From Bradyrhizobium sp. CCGUVB1N3 (GTDB taxonomy: Bacteria > Pseudomonadota > Alphaproteobacteria > Rhizobiales > Xanthobacteraceae), in assembly GCF_024199925.1 (NCBI RefSeq), contig NZ_JANADR010000001.1:7381501-7445500 (forward strand): DNA of 64,000 bases, in the 5' to 3' direction. Numbering within the stretch: position 1 is the first letter of the stretch; every line of letters begins with the position of its first letter. The notes under the pieces were generated by a model that worked only from the letters and a program-made list of their open reading frames with translations, made no database searches and was not told the DNA's origin. The position numbers and the translations under genes were made by a program. Below are positions 1-8,986 of the stretch, piece by piece.

Positions 1-28
1 CCTGTCCAGGGCAAAAGGGGCGACAGAA

Positions 29-982
29 ATGAGGAAAACAATCATGCTCCGTAAATCAGGTCTCCTTGTCATTGGCGCCCTTACGATCGTCGCGCTTTCG
101 GCGTGTACGCAAACGTCGCATCCATCAAAACCCGCCGCTCTGGGCAAGCCGATCAGCTCGGCGTCCATGGAAGCCTTGATCGATCAGCCGGGACCGATCG
201 AGCTCAAGACGGTCGTCGGCGCGGATTGGATCGCCGATCTTTCGGGACTGCTCAATCTGAACGATCCAAAAGCCGTTCAGGCCGGTCTCAAGGACCACGA
301 GGAGCCGATCAAGATCTATACACATGTCGTGCGACATCCGACGCAAGGATTTTTCCTGGTCGACACCGGGGTTTCAACGCGGCTGGTGGAGGATCCTGAG
401 GGCCTAGGGGTCGGATGGGTGCTGAGAAAATTTGCAAAAATCCAAAGGATGCAAGTCCGGCAAGACACATTGTCGGTCATTAAATCGGAAGGCGTTCCTC
501 TCAAGGGCGTGTTCATGACCCATCTCCATCTCGATCATATCTCCGGGATGCCGGACGTTCCAAAGGACGTTCCGATTTACACGGGTCATGGTGAGCCTGA
601 GTATTCGCGCCTTGTGCATATGGTCGTTCAGGGGACGGAGGATAGCCTCCTTGAAGGAAGGCCCGCACTCCGGGAGTTCCAGTTCTCGAAAGACCCGGAT
701 GGAAAGTTCGAAGGGGTGATCGATGTTTTCGGTGACGGTTCGTTCTTTGCGATCCAGACCCCGGGACATACTCCGGGCCATGTCTCCTATCTCGCCCGCA
801 CACCAACAGGTCCGGTGCTCCTGACGGGCGACACTGCCCACACGCGTTGGGGGTGGGAGAATGACGTCGAGCCTGGGACCTACACTGACAACCGGGAAAG
901 CGAACGGAAGAGTTTGCTCGCCTTGAAGGCCTTGAGTGAACGCCACCCGAAGATGACCGTGAAATTGGGGCATCAGCCCTGA
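29..982 (+). CDS. Lipoprotein metallo-beta-lactamase-fold hydrolase (N-acyl-homoserine lactonase family)
   Basis: The 317-residue protein opens with a lipoprotein signal: charged MRK, a hydrophobic stretch at about residues 11-25 and a lipobox L-S-A-C with the cysteine at residue 26, so it is probably an exported, membrane-anchored lipoprotein. The metallo-beta-lactamase motif H-x-H-x-D-H is complete (H165, H167, D169, H170), followed by the HTPGH motif and a TGD segment that normally supplies the bridging aspartate, and the chain ends in the GHQP-type tail usual in lactonase-like members. The metal site therefore looks intact. Family knowledge suggests hydrolysis of lactone or ester substrates, possibly acyl-homoserine lactones (quorum quenching). 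The substrate is inferred, and the lipoprotein form differs from classical cytoplasmic AiiA. The first ATG is used; a purine-rich stretch (AAAAGGGG) lies upstream. No operon partner is visible. Confidence 0.85.
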   Translation: MRKTIMLRKSGLLVIGALTIVALSACTQTSHPSKPAALGKPISSASMEALIDQPGPIELKTVVGADWIADLSGLLNLNDPKAVQAGLKDHEEPIKIYTHVVRHPTQGFFLVDTGVSTRLVEDPEGLGVGWVLRKFAKIQRMQVRQDTLSVIKSEGVPLKGVFMTHLHLDHISGMPDVPKDVPIYTGHGEPEYSRLVHMVVQGTEDSLLEGRPALREFQFSKDPDGKFEGVIDVFGDGSFFAIQTPGHTPGHVSYLARTPTGPVLLTGDTAHTRWGWENDVEPGTYTDNRESERKSLLALKALSERHPKMTVKLGHQP

Positions 983-1082
983 GTCCGAGCCTGGATCAGA
1001 ACTCTCAGTGCAATGGTATTCATGAATGCTAGGACCTACCGCACATTTATTAGAAGCGGTAGGTCGGATGCGCTCGAGGAAA

Positions 1083-1346
1083 TTAGTGTGGGGCTGCCCA
1101 GCGCCAGCTGAGCTGCTCAGCGGCCGCCGGCGCGGAGCTTTGCTCCCGCGCATTGCCCCAATCGCTCGGGAGGACGGCTGGGGATCTTGGAGGACTCGGT
1201 CGCAATGTCCTGAGCCGCTGAGCGACGGCGTTTTCGCTTCTCTCCAGCAGGATTGAAATCCGCCTTGGGGTTTCATTGTTCGAAGCGAGATCGAGAAGGC
1301 GTTTTTCGTCTTCTTTGCTCCATGGCCGAGACCTGTTCCTAAGCAT
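1083..1346 (-). CDS. Small SANT/Myb-like helix-turn-helix protein
   Basis: An 87-residue basic protein. Residues 8-48 contain a tryptophan followed by an acidic helix (WSKEDEKRLLDLASNNE) and then a second helix-turn-helix-like segment ending in NAVAQRLRTL, the layout of SANT/Myb-like or GcrA-like small DNA-binding proteins common in Bradyrhizobium. The C-terminal 35 residues are proline- and alanine-rich and look unstructured. It is convergent with the lactonase-like gene. A role as a small transcriptional regulator is inferred; no target is visible. A frame open on the opposite strand over the same bases is poorer in recognisable structure. Confidence 0.55.
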   Translation of the reverse strand: MLRNRSRPWSKEDEKRLLDLASNNETPRRISILLERSENAVAQRLRTLRPSPPRSPAVLPSDWGNAREQSSAPAAAEQLSWRWAAPH

Positions 1347-2561
1347 TCTGCACTCAATCGAACTAGCCGAGCAGAGCGCTCAGGCCGAAACGATGTACCA
1401 TGTCGCACGCCACGCCCCGTGCAGGCGAGTCACCTCGCAATGAGCCCGTTTGATGAAAGCGCGCTCGAACCAAAGGCCGGTACCGAATGAATGAAGAGGC
1501 AAAATCCAAAGATGCAAGCGAGATAGCCTATTCACGGCCCCAAGATAGCGTTGCCGCCGGCGAACGCAAGGAAAGCTCCTGCCATGACGCTATTGCGAAT
1601 ACCCTTGACCGAGGTGGTCATGTGCCAAAGAGGAGGTGCAATGTTAGCGCCGCAGCGATGGCGATAGTCAGCGTAGCGGGGCTGTCACGCGCAGTCTTTC
1701 CGCTCGATCGGCAATATGTGAGCGGGCTTTCGCCCTGGCGTCCAGAGCGCGCGGACAGTGCGATTCGGCGGCCGCTGAGCAGTGAACTTCAGCCAGGGCA
1801 ACGGGAAGGCGCTCGCGCGTTGTAAGATTTCGTTGGGTGGGATGTTCGGACGTGGCATTTCGTTTTCCCACAATGATCAAGCGAGTGACGGGAGCTTGAA
1901 CGAAAGTCTTTCGGTGGAACACACCGACGGTGACCTTTATTTGAAGGCGCTCGGAATGGCGTCCGTGGGACGGTGGAATGGCAGCTCGTGCAGGAGGCCG
2001 GCCAATGCCGCCTAAGTCGAAAGACTTCGACGTTTGCTGGAGTGATTCCGATCGACATGTGCGTGGATCCGCAGCGCGGCTTGCTTACACGATACGCAAG
2101 GCTGCTCGCCGTATGTTTCGAGCATTCACGGTTGCGGGAGCAGGGTATCGCCGAACGTCGGCGTGACGACTCGGCTTTCGAACTCTGGCTTCACGGCCGC
2201 TTATTAGGTGCGGAGATCAGTCTGGTACCAGCGCAAGCATATGCCGGTTTGATGAAATAAATCGAAAAGGGCGCTCAGACGCAGGATTAAAGCGTCATTC
2301 GACAAGCCGTCGCAACAATCAATACCAGTCATCGTCTATGTATTGGGCCTAGCCCGGCGAGCGGGATCCGGCACACCGCGCCCTTGGCGAAGCACGACTT
2401 TGAAATGGAGAAACGAACTCGGAAAGTGGGGCGAAATGTATGCTGGCTGCCGGACGTTTCTCCGATGCGGCGTGCGCTCTAAACAGCCAAAGCGTTTCTC
2501 TGCAAGATCTTTTGCTGCTGCTCGAAATCAAAGAGGACATGGGTCTTCAGGAGTGACAACG
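1347..2561. other. Stretch without a recognisable gene
   Basis: Several short frames are open here on both strands, but none shows a recognisable motif or a convincing ribosome binding site. A frame at 1973-2260 (+), starting with GTG, is the longest candidate with mixed composition and could be the tail of a decayed gene. No terminator or repeat stands out. Confidence 0.5.
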
Positions 2562-2801
2562 ATGCTCGATGAAGACCTGGCTCGAATTCGGGCTCATCGC
2601 AACAACATACACCGGTGTCGACGAGTGCTAGAAACAAGACTGTCGGACGTAGAACGCCAGTTCATCGAAGGACGCCTTGCAGAGGAGCAGGCCGCGCTCC
2701 ATTCTCTTTTTGCCAAAATCTTCCCGCTCACATTTTCATTTCCGAAAGAACCGACCGGCTCCCCGAAACCTCAGGGCGGGCAAGGTTGCGATCGTGCGTA
2801 A
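2562..2801 (+). CDS. Small coiled-coil hypothetical protein
   Basis: A 79-residue protein beginning MLDEDLARIRAHRNNIHR. Residues 1-50 are strongly charged and predicted helical (many Arg, Glu and Leu at heptad-like spacing), and the last 20 residues are rich in Pro, Gly and Gln. The ATG at 2562 is preferred over the longer upstream-open frame because AGGAG lies at 2549-2553, 8 bases before it. Short proteins of this type recur in Bradyrhizobium symbiotic and accessory regions; I know of no function. It appears to stand alone. Confidence 0.6.
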   Translation: MLDEDLARIRAHRNNIHRCRRVLETRLSDVERQFIEGRLAEEQAALHSLFAKIFPLTFSFPKEPTGSPKPQGGQGCDRA

Positions 2802-3742
2802 GTATTGAACCCAATTCGGACCGTGTTCCAGCAGCGTCAGACCGGTTTGGTCAATGAAGCCGCCGGTGAAAAAATAGAGCGGGTCGGTACGCATTTCAAA
2901 TGGCCGGACACCGTTTTGAAGTTCGACGGGCCGCAGTCGCGCTATATCCGCTCGCTCGGTTTGGGGCCGCAGTCCATTGCGTCCCAATGCTGTTCGGGGA
3001 GCCTGTCTAACTCCGTTACGTAGGTTGCGATCGCCTTTGTGATGTCGCTCTTGATGTTCTCAAAAGCAGTCGCGATCATTTGCGGCTTCAGGCGCGCCCG
3101 GGCCTCGGTGCGGGGGCGGACGCTCGACGTGGCCATGCTGAAGACAACGTTCGCAGCACTGTCCGATGGACGGCGATGATGATTCGCCCTCGTTCACGCG
3201 CGCGCGGGTGATGTATCCGAACAGCTGCAGGATTTTCACTCGCAGATCGAACGAGCGATGGCGTGCGGGCACCCTTGACGGAACGCTATGCGTTATTCGA
3301 CGCGCCACTTGCTTCTTTGTGCGAGCATCACCGCAGAGTCTTGGAGACATACGCACGACGTCGCATTGCTTTGCACGGCGGCGGAACCGCTCGCTCAATA
3401 GCTCCGATCCGATATACCTAGGTATAGGCGGGTATACTTTGGTATATGAACGCCACGCGCAAAGTATGCGTAGGCGTTGATGTGCGCCTCTGTCGCCGAA
3501 CGAGCAACAGACAAATTCGTCCAGAGTCATCAACGCGTCGACTGCGGACAGTGCGGGTGTTGGCATTTAGCCGCGCCTCAATTTTGATCGCTTCCCAAGC
3601 CCTTCGTGTCTTCGATTTCGTCATGAGGGTTCGCATGGAGCAAGCCGATCTGTACGGATAGGTCGCCCGGCACTGAAAGAGAGTTTTAATCGAGATTCGA
3701 TACAGCCACTTGACTTGGGTTCATCCGCATTTGGGGGCTTCG
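2802..3742. other. Intergenic region with degraded frames
   Basis: Open frames on the minus strand at about 2736-2987 and 2942-3136 lie in different phases but carry related residue strings around their junction (CGPKPSERI and GLRPQTERA), which suggests one short gene broken by a frameshift. I cannot name its family. The region also holds the phased GGTATA repeats annotated separately. Confidence 0.4.
3413..3446. repeat. Palindrome plus three GGTATA repeats at 10-bp spacing
   Basis: TATACCTAGGTATA at 3413-3426 is a perfect 14-bp palindrome. GGTATA then recurs at 3421, 3431 and 3441, exactly one helical turn apart. Such phasing is typical of cooperative protein binding, so this may be an operator, about 300 bp upstream of the chemoreceptor gene. 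The binding protein is unknown. Confidence 0.45.
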
Positions 3743-5131
3743 ATGTGGCATAATCGAATATCAAATCTCGCGCTGGCGTTGTCTATCCCGGCAGCAACCG
3801 TCGCTGCCAATGCGGATGCGTTGTCAATTCACTTCTGGAGCGGGCTGCTTGTCGGTGGATTAATGTTGGTTGTTTCCTTCGCGACATCGACGCGAAGGAA
3901 GACCGCAGCACCGACCTTAGACGATGTGATGGCCATTAACGCCTTTGAGTCCATCAAGGATGGTATCGCAGTTTTTGACTCCGACAAGTGCGTCCTGAGC
4001 AACGATGCTGCAGCTCACATCCTTGGGTTTTCCAATTGGAAAGAGATGCGAGGGCTGGCACTTGCCGAGCTTTCGGTTGATCCGCAGCCGAACGGTAAGA
4101 GCGTTGCGCAGATGTTCGAAGAGACCAATAAAATCATCATGCAATCAGGCCATATCGCGATCGAGTGGTGGCTCCGCCGTAAGGATCAGACTTCCATTCC
4201 GGTCAGGACAAGTCTTGTGGTGTCTCAATTCGAAGGCCGCCCGATAGTCGTGTGTGGTTGGCAGGACATAACTGACCTGGTCCGTATGCGCGAGGAGCGG
4301 TTGAGCCTAGCTAAGAATTTCGAAAACGACGTGTCGCGTGTTGTCGATGTTTTGGCCGGCTCCATGCGTCACATGCAAACAGTCTCATTGGCAATTACGG
4401 CCTCCACAGACGATGTCTGTCTTCGTACTGAAGCTATGACCGGGATAGTGAAAAAGACCGAAGAAAACTCGACTGCCATGTCGTCAGCTGCCCAAGAATT
4501 CTCGGCCTCAATCTCGGAGATCGGTAGGCAAGTTTCGACCGCGGCGGACATTTCGCAAACTGCCCGCATTAAGACGGTGCACGCTGAGGCAACACTAAGT
4601 GAGCTTGTTGCGTCGGTGACAAAGATCAGTAGCGTCGTCCAGCTTATCGAGGGAATTGCATCGCAAACCAATTTGCTGGCGCTCAATGCGACTATCGAGG
4701 CCGCGCGAGCAGGCGAAGCGGGCAGAGGCTTTGCAGTGGTGGCGAGCGAAGTGAAGAATCTTGCTGCTCAGGCGGCAAACGCGACGAGCGAGGTCGATGT
4801 TCAGATACTTGCCATTCAGGAAAGGGCGAGACTGGCGGCTGCCGCGATGGCTGACACCGCTGAGATAATAGATAAGATGCGCGAGATCTCGCGCAGCATA
4901 TCGGCGGCGATAGAGCAGCAATCGATTGTTACGAATGACATCTCAAAGAGCATCACACACATCAGTGCTGATATGCGAGAGGCATCCCGAGATATTGACC
5001 GACTGAGTGATGCATCGCGCGCCTCCGGCTCATCGGCTGACCAAGTCGTCGACAACGTCCAAGAGTTGAACAACAATATCGGTTCGTTGCAGGGACAGGT
5101 GAGCGATTTTCTGGTCAAGATACGAGCGTAA
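3743..5131 (+). CDS. PAS-domain methyl-accepting chemotaxis protein
   Basis: About 462 residues. The N-terminus carries one or two hydrophobic segments (roughly residues 5-55) without a large periplasmic domain, followed by a PAS domain (about 60-180, ending in a GWQDITD segment) and a C-terminal methyl-accepting signalling domain. The highly conserved hairpin tip is present ([18 protein letters not shown], then [15 protein letters not shown]), so coupling to CheA/CheW should be possible. There is no HAMP domain. It is probably a cytoplasmic-side sensor of redox state, oxygen or a small ligand through the PAS domain; whether it binds a cofactor cannot be read from sequence. The ATG at 3743 with GGGGG just upstream is preferred over a TTG at 3710. 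No che genes are nearby, so it must serve a distant pathway. Confidence 0.88.
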   Translation: MWHNRISNLALALSIPAATVAANADALSIHFWSGLLVGGLMLVVSFATSTRRKTAAPTLDDVMAINAFESIKDGIAVFDSDKCVLSNDAAAHILGFSNWKEMRGLALAELSVDPQPNGKSVAQMFEETNKIIMQSGHIAIEWWLRRKDQTSIPVRTSLVVSQFEGRPIVVCGWQDITDLVRMREERLSLAKNFENDVSRVVDVLAGSMRHMQTVSLAITASTDDVCLRTEAMTGIVKKTEENSTAMSSAAQEFSASISEIGRQVSTAADISQTARIKTVHAEATLSELVASVTKISSVVQLIEGIASQTNLLALNATIEAARAGEAGRGFAVVASEVKNLAAQAANATSEVDVQILAIQERARLAAAAMADTAEIIDKMREISRSISAAIEQQSIVTNDISKSITHISADMREASRDIDRLSDASRASGSSADQVVDNVQELNNNIGSLQGQVSDFLVKIRA

Positions 5132-5485
5132 GTGCGGTGCACGCATCGCTTGTCAGTTTCATGAGATCGCGCGCTTCTCGCTGCTCGTCGCTCAACTTCC
5201 AACCACAGCGACCGGCCACGTGTGACCGGCCTCTATCGGATCCCTGTATGCGCCGAAAACGCTATTTTGATGGGAGTGCGAGGCGAGGCTTGGCCTGAAC
5301 TCACGGTCGGCGGGTGATCGCGCCGACGCAAGTTCTTCGTGTGGCGACCCACTACCAGAAGACGACCGGAAACCAACTGGTCGCCGCACGTTCGCAACTA
5401 CCATGTTGGCTCCGATGAGGTGTCCACACGGCGTTGATCGGCGGTGGCAAAAGCGCACCACGCATCGTGCGAGTATTTCTTCGGA
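5132..5485. other. Intergenic region, nothing recognised
   Basis: It lies between the convergent chemoreceptor and virK-like genes. Only short overlapping frames of low quality are present. A GTCAGTTTC string at 5155 resembles the start of a tts box but lacks the rest of the motif. Confidence 0.5.
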
Positions 5486-5926
5486 TTACCAGACGAACTT
5501 CGCGCCGTCCGGCAGTTCGCAGACAAAATCACCCTGGTTCACGACTTCGGCCGCCCCGGCCGCCAGCTTGGAGGCCCGCACCGTGAGCTTGCCTTCGCGG
5601 CTGAGGCTGTGGCGAATGTATTCCGTAACCGGGTGTCCGGAGATGTCCACGGTTTGATGCGCATTGGCGAAGCTGATGCCGCGCTGGTCGCTCACCCTGA
5701 AGGCGCTGATAGTCAACCCGCCCTGCACGGCCGGCCCGGGCTTGCCGCCATCGACAGTGGTACAGCGGCTGAGGTCCAGTATGAGCTTCACATCCTTGCC
5801 GCCCTGCAGGGCACTGAGCACTTCGGCGTATTTCGGCGAGGGCTCATCGGCCTTGGCGATCGTGCTCATGCTGGCAGCCATAAACAAGGACAACAGGATC
5901 GGCAGGCGTCTGCCACTGAACTGCAT
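5486..5926 (-). CDS. virK: VirK-family exported protein
   Basis: A 146-residue protein with a clear Sec signal peptide (basic start, hydrophobic core LPILLSLFMAAS, small residues before KADEPSP). The mature part matches the VirK family pattern: a segment on a protein needing only a small 'dose' of charged residues (VKLILDLSRCT), then GGLTISAFRV, and a C-terminal VRASKLAAG...DFVCELPDG. Two mature cysteines (in DLSRCT and FVCEL) could form a disulphide. GAAGGAG lies just before the ATG at 5926, fixing this start over a longer open frame. VirK genes in Agrobacterium are vir-inducible, and rhizobial copies occur in symbiotic regions; their biochemical role is unknown. No vir or nod box was found upstream. 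Confidence 0.75.
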   Translation of the reverse strand: MQFSGRRLPILLSLFMAASMSTIAKADEPSPKYAEVLSALQGGKDVKLILDLSRCTTVDGGKPGPAVQGGLTISAFRVSDQRGISFANAHQTVDISGHPVTEYIRHSLSREGKLTVRASKLAAGAAEVVNQGDFVCELPDGAKFVW

Positions 5927-6556
5927 ATACTCTTCTCCTTCAAAACAACCACGGGTTGGGCAGGCAGCACCTTTCCCGATGTCGTTCTCGCAAGCAGCTC
6001 GGCGGATTCTAGACATCAGACAGGTCGCGCTTGGACAACAACATGTGGCGCAAACGCACGCAAGCGGTCGCGAAGGCTAACCTAACGTCACAAACTCGTA
6101 CGGAAGGCTTCCGAAGTGGGGTGACGACTTGTGGCGTCCTCCGCGGGCTCTTCTGGTTCGGCTGTAGCGTTTCGAAAGGACGAGCCGTAATGCGAGGAAG
6201 ACTCATACAGTCGAGAGGCCAGGTGAGGGCTCTTATAAGAGTGAGCGGAAGAGTTTCGGACGAGTCGTCAATCAAGAAATGCGGCGACGACTCGCTAGCT
6301 TATTGGTTAGGTGGCCACGTAGACGTCGGTGCCGCGCAATCCAAATCAAGGCCATGCGCCGTCACGGCGGACCGTGTTTGGACGGAGAAACTCTAATCTA
6401 CACGGCAAGCTGCGTCTGAAGCACGGAACTATTGTTTCTTGCTCTTGCCGGCGAATAATTTGTTCTCCGGTCGTCGCGATGTGCGAAGGGGCTTGAATCG
6501 AGCGTGGCGTCAAGTTGTAAACAACGCGGGAAAACGCTGGCCATGAGACCTCAAAA
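5927..6556. other. Divergent intergenic region
   Basis: It separates virK (-) from the exported protein at 6557 (+) and should carry both promoters. GTTGTAAACAAC at 6513-6524 is a short perfect palindrome close to the start of the 6557 gene, overlapping the repeat at 6490. No convincing gene is seen. Confidence 0.5.
6490..6519 (+). repeat. 30-bp degenerate repeat, copy 1
   Basis: This sequence begins GGCTTGAATCG and is matched at 25 of 30 positions by 7922-7951. This copy ends 37 bp before the start of the exported protein gene at 6557, so it may be a promoter or operator element. Confidence 0.45.
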
Positions 6557-7354
6557 ATGACAAAATCGTTTCTCGTCATGCATCTTGACGCGGGATCGAC
6601 TGCAGGCAGGACTGCGGAATTCACGCCATGGCTTGACTGGGCCAAGCCCGCGCTCCGGGCGGCCGCGTTCGTTGTCTCGTCTATATCTGCTATTGCGCCG
6701 TACGCCACGCAGGCTGCGCCCGCGACCGACAGTCTGAATTGGTCATCCAGTACCCAATCGAACGGCGCTTCCGCCGTCACCGCCAAGCAGTCGATCTTGC
6801 CGTTCTGGGACACTTGGATCGGCGCCGACATGACTGTGGCGCGCCAGCCCGCCACGATGTTGGATTTGCTGGCGGAGAAGGCCGCTAATGGCGGAAACGT
6901 GCCGCAATCCTCCGGCAACATCTGGGCTGTTGCGACCGCGCCCGGCGCAGGTGTCATCTGGGACAAAACAGTGGTGGAGGCGCGCGTCGATCCGGGCGCG
7001 GAGAGCAGCAAGATCGGCGCCTCGCTCACCAGGGCGGTGCCGCTGCCCAACGTACACTCGCTGACCTTGCAGATCGACTGCAACGTGCTTCAGCAGGGGA
7101 AGATGTCGCCCTTCGGCATCGGCGGACAGGTAAGCAATTACGAGACCCATCAATCGGCCAAAGTCACAATCGGAAGGATCGGCACCAGCTTTGTCGTCGG
7201 CCAGAGCATGTCGACCACTGACGATAAATGGCTGCGCACCTTTGGCGCAGAGCAGAAGCTTTTCGAGGGTGTCACCATCGCGAGCTCAATCGGGGAAACC
7301 GCGCAAGGCACGACCAACATGAGCTTGACGGCGGGATTCAAGAAGAGCTGGTGA
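6557..7354 (+). CDS. Exported hypothetical protein, possible outer-membrane beta-barrel
   Basis: A 265-residue protein with a long N-terminal region ending in a signal-peptide-like stretch (AAAFVVSSISAIAPYATQA, residues 35-53). The mature part is rich in Ser, Thr, Gly and alternating hydrophobic residues, and ends in a strand terminating in W (LTAGFKKSW), a C-terminal aromatic typical of outer-membrane barrels. The last 60 residues contain alternating patterns (VTIGRIGTSFVVGQSM, VTIASSIGETAQ) that fit beta-strands. I do not recognise the family by name; similar unannotated proteins occur in Bradyrhizobium. It stands alone and is followed by a strong hairpin terminator at 7447. The outer-membrane location is inferred. 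Confidence 0.65.
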   Translation: MTKSFLVMHLDAGSTAGRTAEFTPWLDWAKPALRAAAFVVSSISAIAPYATQAAPATDSLNWSSSTQSNGASAVTAKQSILPFWDTWIGADMTVARQPATMLDLLAEKAANGGNVPQSSGNIWAVATAPGAGVIWDKTVVEARVDPGAESSKIGASLTRAVPLPNVHSLTLQIDCNVLQQGKMSPFGIGGQVSNYETHQSAKVTIGRIGTSFVVGQSMSTTDDKWLRTFGAEQKLFEGVTIASSIGETAQGTTNMSLTAGFKKSW

Positions 7355-7446
7355 GGCGTCGACGAGTTTTTGGAGTGGTGACCTTTCCGAGGTCAGCGCG
7401 ACGACTTCATGTTCATCGATGAGCGCGTTTCGCCTGGTGAAACGGC

Positions 7447-7481
7447 AACGCCGCCCGCTTGAAATAACGGCGGGCGGCGTT
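7447..7481 (+). terminator. Hairpin terminator after the 6557 gene
   Basis: A perfect 12-bp inverted repeat (AACGCCGCCCGC and its complement) with an 11-base loop. The T-run after it is short, so strength is uncertain. Confidence 0.6.
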
Positions 7482-8226
7482 ACTCAGGACGCGGGAGGGT
7501 GGTGCAAAATCCCGGTAAACAATGGGTCTGCACGTCCTGTGCCAAGGTTTATGTCTCGGGCCGAGATACCCGCGCGAGGGGTTTGGATAAGGAAGCCGCA
7601 CGTGGCCAAGCTCCATCTGACTTTACCAGTCACTCTGTCCTCGGACGGAGATGCTGATCATCATATACGAAAGGTTTCGCGCGCGTGCGCTCTGAGGACG
7701 AGATGCGAGCCGACGAGACGCAGCTGCGGCCGCTCGGTTTTGCATCCCTTCCTGCCGTTCGGTCGGTGAAATAAAGAGTGGGGCGGCACCGACGTCTGGA
7801 TCGGGAGATGCGCCGAGTCCGCCCCAGCATCACCTGGGAGGTGGTGATGCGGCTTTGAACGTAGCAAACAACCCGACGCTGCAGCACCTGCAGCTATCTC
7901 ATGCCAGGATGGCCCCGATGAGGCTTGAATCGCACGCGGCGTGAAGTTGCACGTTGTGAGCTTTTATGTGTCTGTCTGAGCAGACATGAAAGCCGCGCAA
8001 GATGACGATAACGAGAAACAGGTAGGCAGGTTCGACGTAGCGAAAGTGATCGCCGGGGATCGAACATCAGTCAGCCGTTCCACGATCGATCCTGCCCCTT
8101 CTCCCACCCGCTCAACCTCGGCCTGCCGTGTCTGTGCAAAGTCGATAGTGCATCCGACTTTATCCTCGATAGGATCCGGCTGCCAGCTCTCGATCCTCGT
8201 TCTGAGTCTGACAGCGCTTCACAAAG
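7482..8226. other. Intergenic region
   Basis: No convincing gene. It contains the second copy of the 30-bp repeat (7922-7951) and a short palindrome TGTCTGAGCAGACA near 7970. Possible upstream activator sites for the RpoN promoter at 8308 lie at its end. Confidence 0.5.
7922..7951 (+). repeat. 30-bp degenerate repeat, copy 2
   Basis: It shares 25 of 30 bases with 6490-6519 (GGCTTGAATCG core and AAGTTG near the end). No gene starts directly downstream of this copy. Confidence 0.4.
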
Positions 8227-8242
8227 TGTGAGATCCAAAACA
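8227..8242 (+). promoter_or_regulatory. NifA upstream activator sequence (TGT-N10-ACA)
   Basis: TGT at 8227-8229 and ACA at 8240-8242 are separated by exactly ten bases, the NifA binding consensus. It sits about 66 bp upstream of the -24/-12 promoter at 8308, an acceptable distance for an enhancer site. Confidence 0.7.
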
Positions 8243-8307
8243 CCGGGCGATTGTCCTTGCGAGCTCATGCGAAGCGCAATCACGCGCTCAATGCACGTGA
8301 GGCGCGT

Positions 8308-8323
8308 TGGCACGGCCCTTGCT
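8308..8323 (+). promoter_or_regulatory. RpoN (sigma-54) -24/-12 promoter
   Basis: TGGCAC-GGCCC-TTGCT is a full match to the sigma-54 consensus TGGCAC-N5-TTGC(A/T), with GG and GC at correct spacing. Transcription would begin near 8335, about 34 bases before the ATG at 8369. Confidence 0.8.
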
Positions 8324-8368
8324 GTTTCTCGCGGTGGGCCAACAGAGGCCGATTTGAAGGAGCTGAAC

Positions 8369-8557
8369 ATGAGCAGCACGACAGCATCTTGGGCTTACGG
8401 AGAGAAAGCGCCGATGCCTCGCCGAGAACAGAGCACGTCAAAAGAAGTTCGTGGCTCTTTGACCAGCGGTGGTTTTGGGACCCTGCCGCCGGATACGAAA
8501 GTTGCGGCTGGAGCGGCCAGGGTGGGTGAAGAAATCGGGCGCAGCACTGCGGCCTAA
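8369..8557 (+). CDS. Small NifA/RpoN-controlled protein of unknown function
   Basis: A 62-residue protein beginning MSSTTASWAYGEKAP. It is polar, has no transmembrane segment or cysteine, carries a basic middle (PRREQSTSKEVR) and a glycine-rich part followed by a short amphipathic C-terminal helix (AAGAARVGEEIGR). AAGGAG lies 6 bases before the ATG, which fixes the start and supports real translation. The gene forms a complete unit: NifA site, RpoN promoter, ribosome binding site, frame and terminator hairpin at 8586. Expression in nitrogen-fixing nodules or microaerobic cells is therefore inferred. The protein belongs to no family I recognise. Confidence 0.65.
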   Translation: MSSTTASWAYGEKAPMPRREQSTSKEVRGSLTSGGFGTLPPDTKVAAGAARVGEEIGRSTAA

Positions 8558-8585
8558 GCAGGGCCGCAACTGCAGTACCGCTGAC

Positions 8586-8615
8586 CTCGCCTTGCCCCTT
8601 GACGGCAGGGCGAGG
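8586..8615 (+). terminator. Hairpin terminator after the 62-residue gene
   Basis: Inverted repeat CCTCGCCTTGCC / GGCAGGGCGAGG, matching at 11 of 12 positions around a 7-base loop, 28 bases after the stop codon. Confidence 0.6.
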
Positions 8616-8758
8616 AAGCGCCTCCACGTTGCATCTCGGGGAACTTGGCAACCGTATGCGGTTGCTCATTCGTCACGTAGGGAAGGATTACCTCATCGGC
8701 GAGATAAACAATCCCCAGGGGAGCGCGGTGATGTCTTGTGCATAGTCATTGCAAAGCA

Positions 8759-8950
8759 ATGGAAAATACTGCGATTTCGGGGGAGATCCGGTGGGGATTT
8801 GAGAGCGCGCGCATGGATCCTTGTTTCATGTGGCCCTTGGTCGGCCCCGCGCTCAACACCTTTGCCGATCTCGCTCATCATGAATGGCTGCGTGACCGGA
8901 TGGTCATCGCAGAATGTGGCCGATCAACAACGCCGTTGATTTCAAGATAA
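8759..8950 (+). CDS. Possible small hypothetical protein
   Basis: A 63-residue frame from the ATG at 8759, containing MWPLVGPALNTFADLAHHEWLRDRM. Composition is protein-like but no ribosome binding site is obvious, and a frame is also open on the other strand. The family is not recognised, and it could be a relic. Confidence 0.3.
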   Translation: MENTAISGEIRWGFESARMDPCFMWPLVGPALNTFADLAHHEWLRDRMVIAECGRSTTPLISR

Positions 8951-8986
8951 ACTGGAACCAGTGAAGTGGTGGACACGGCTGAGGCG

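Noticed and set aside
404-1408. A 334-codon open frame on the minus strand
   Set aside because: It lies across the well-supported lactonase gene and has low-complexity, Arg/Ser-rich composition without motifs; it is the GC-rich shadow of the plus-strand gene.
5155-5175. Possible tts box beginning GTCAGTTTC
   Set aside because: Only the first half resembles the motif, and no gene follows in the right orientation.
5444-6085. Long plus-strand frame over virK
   Set aside because: It is antisense to the VirK-family gene, which has a signal peptide and a ribosome binding site.
6346-7083. 245-codon minus-strand frame
   Set aside because: It is antisense to the exported protein; no motif or start signal.
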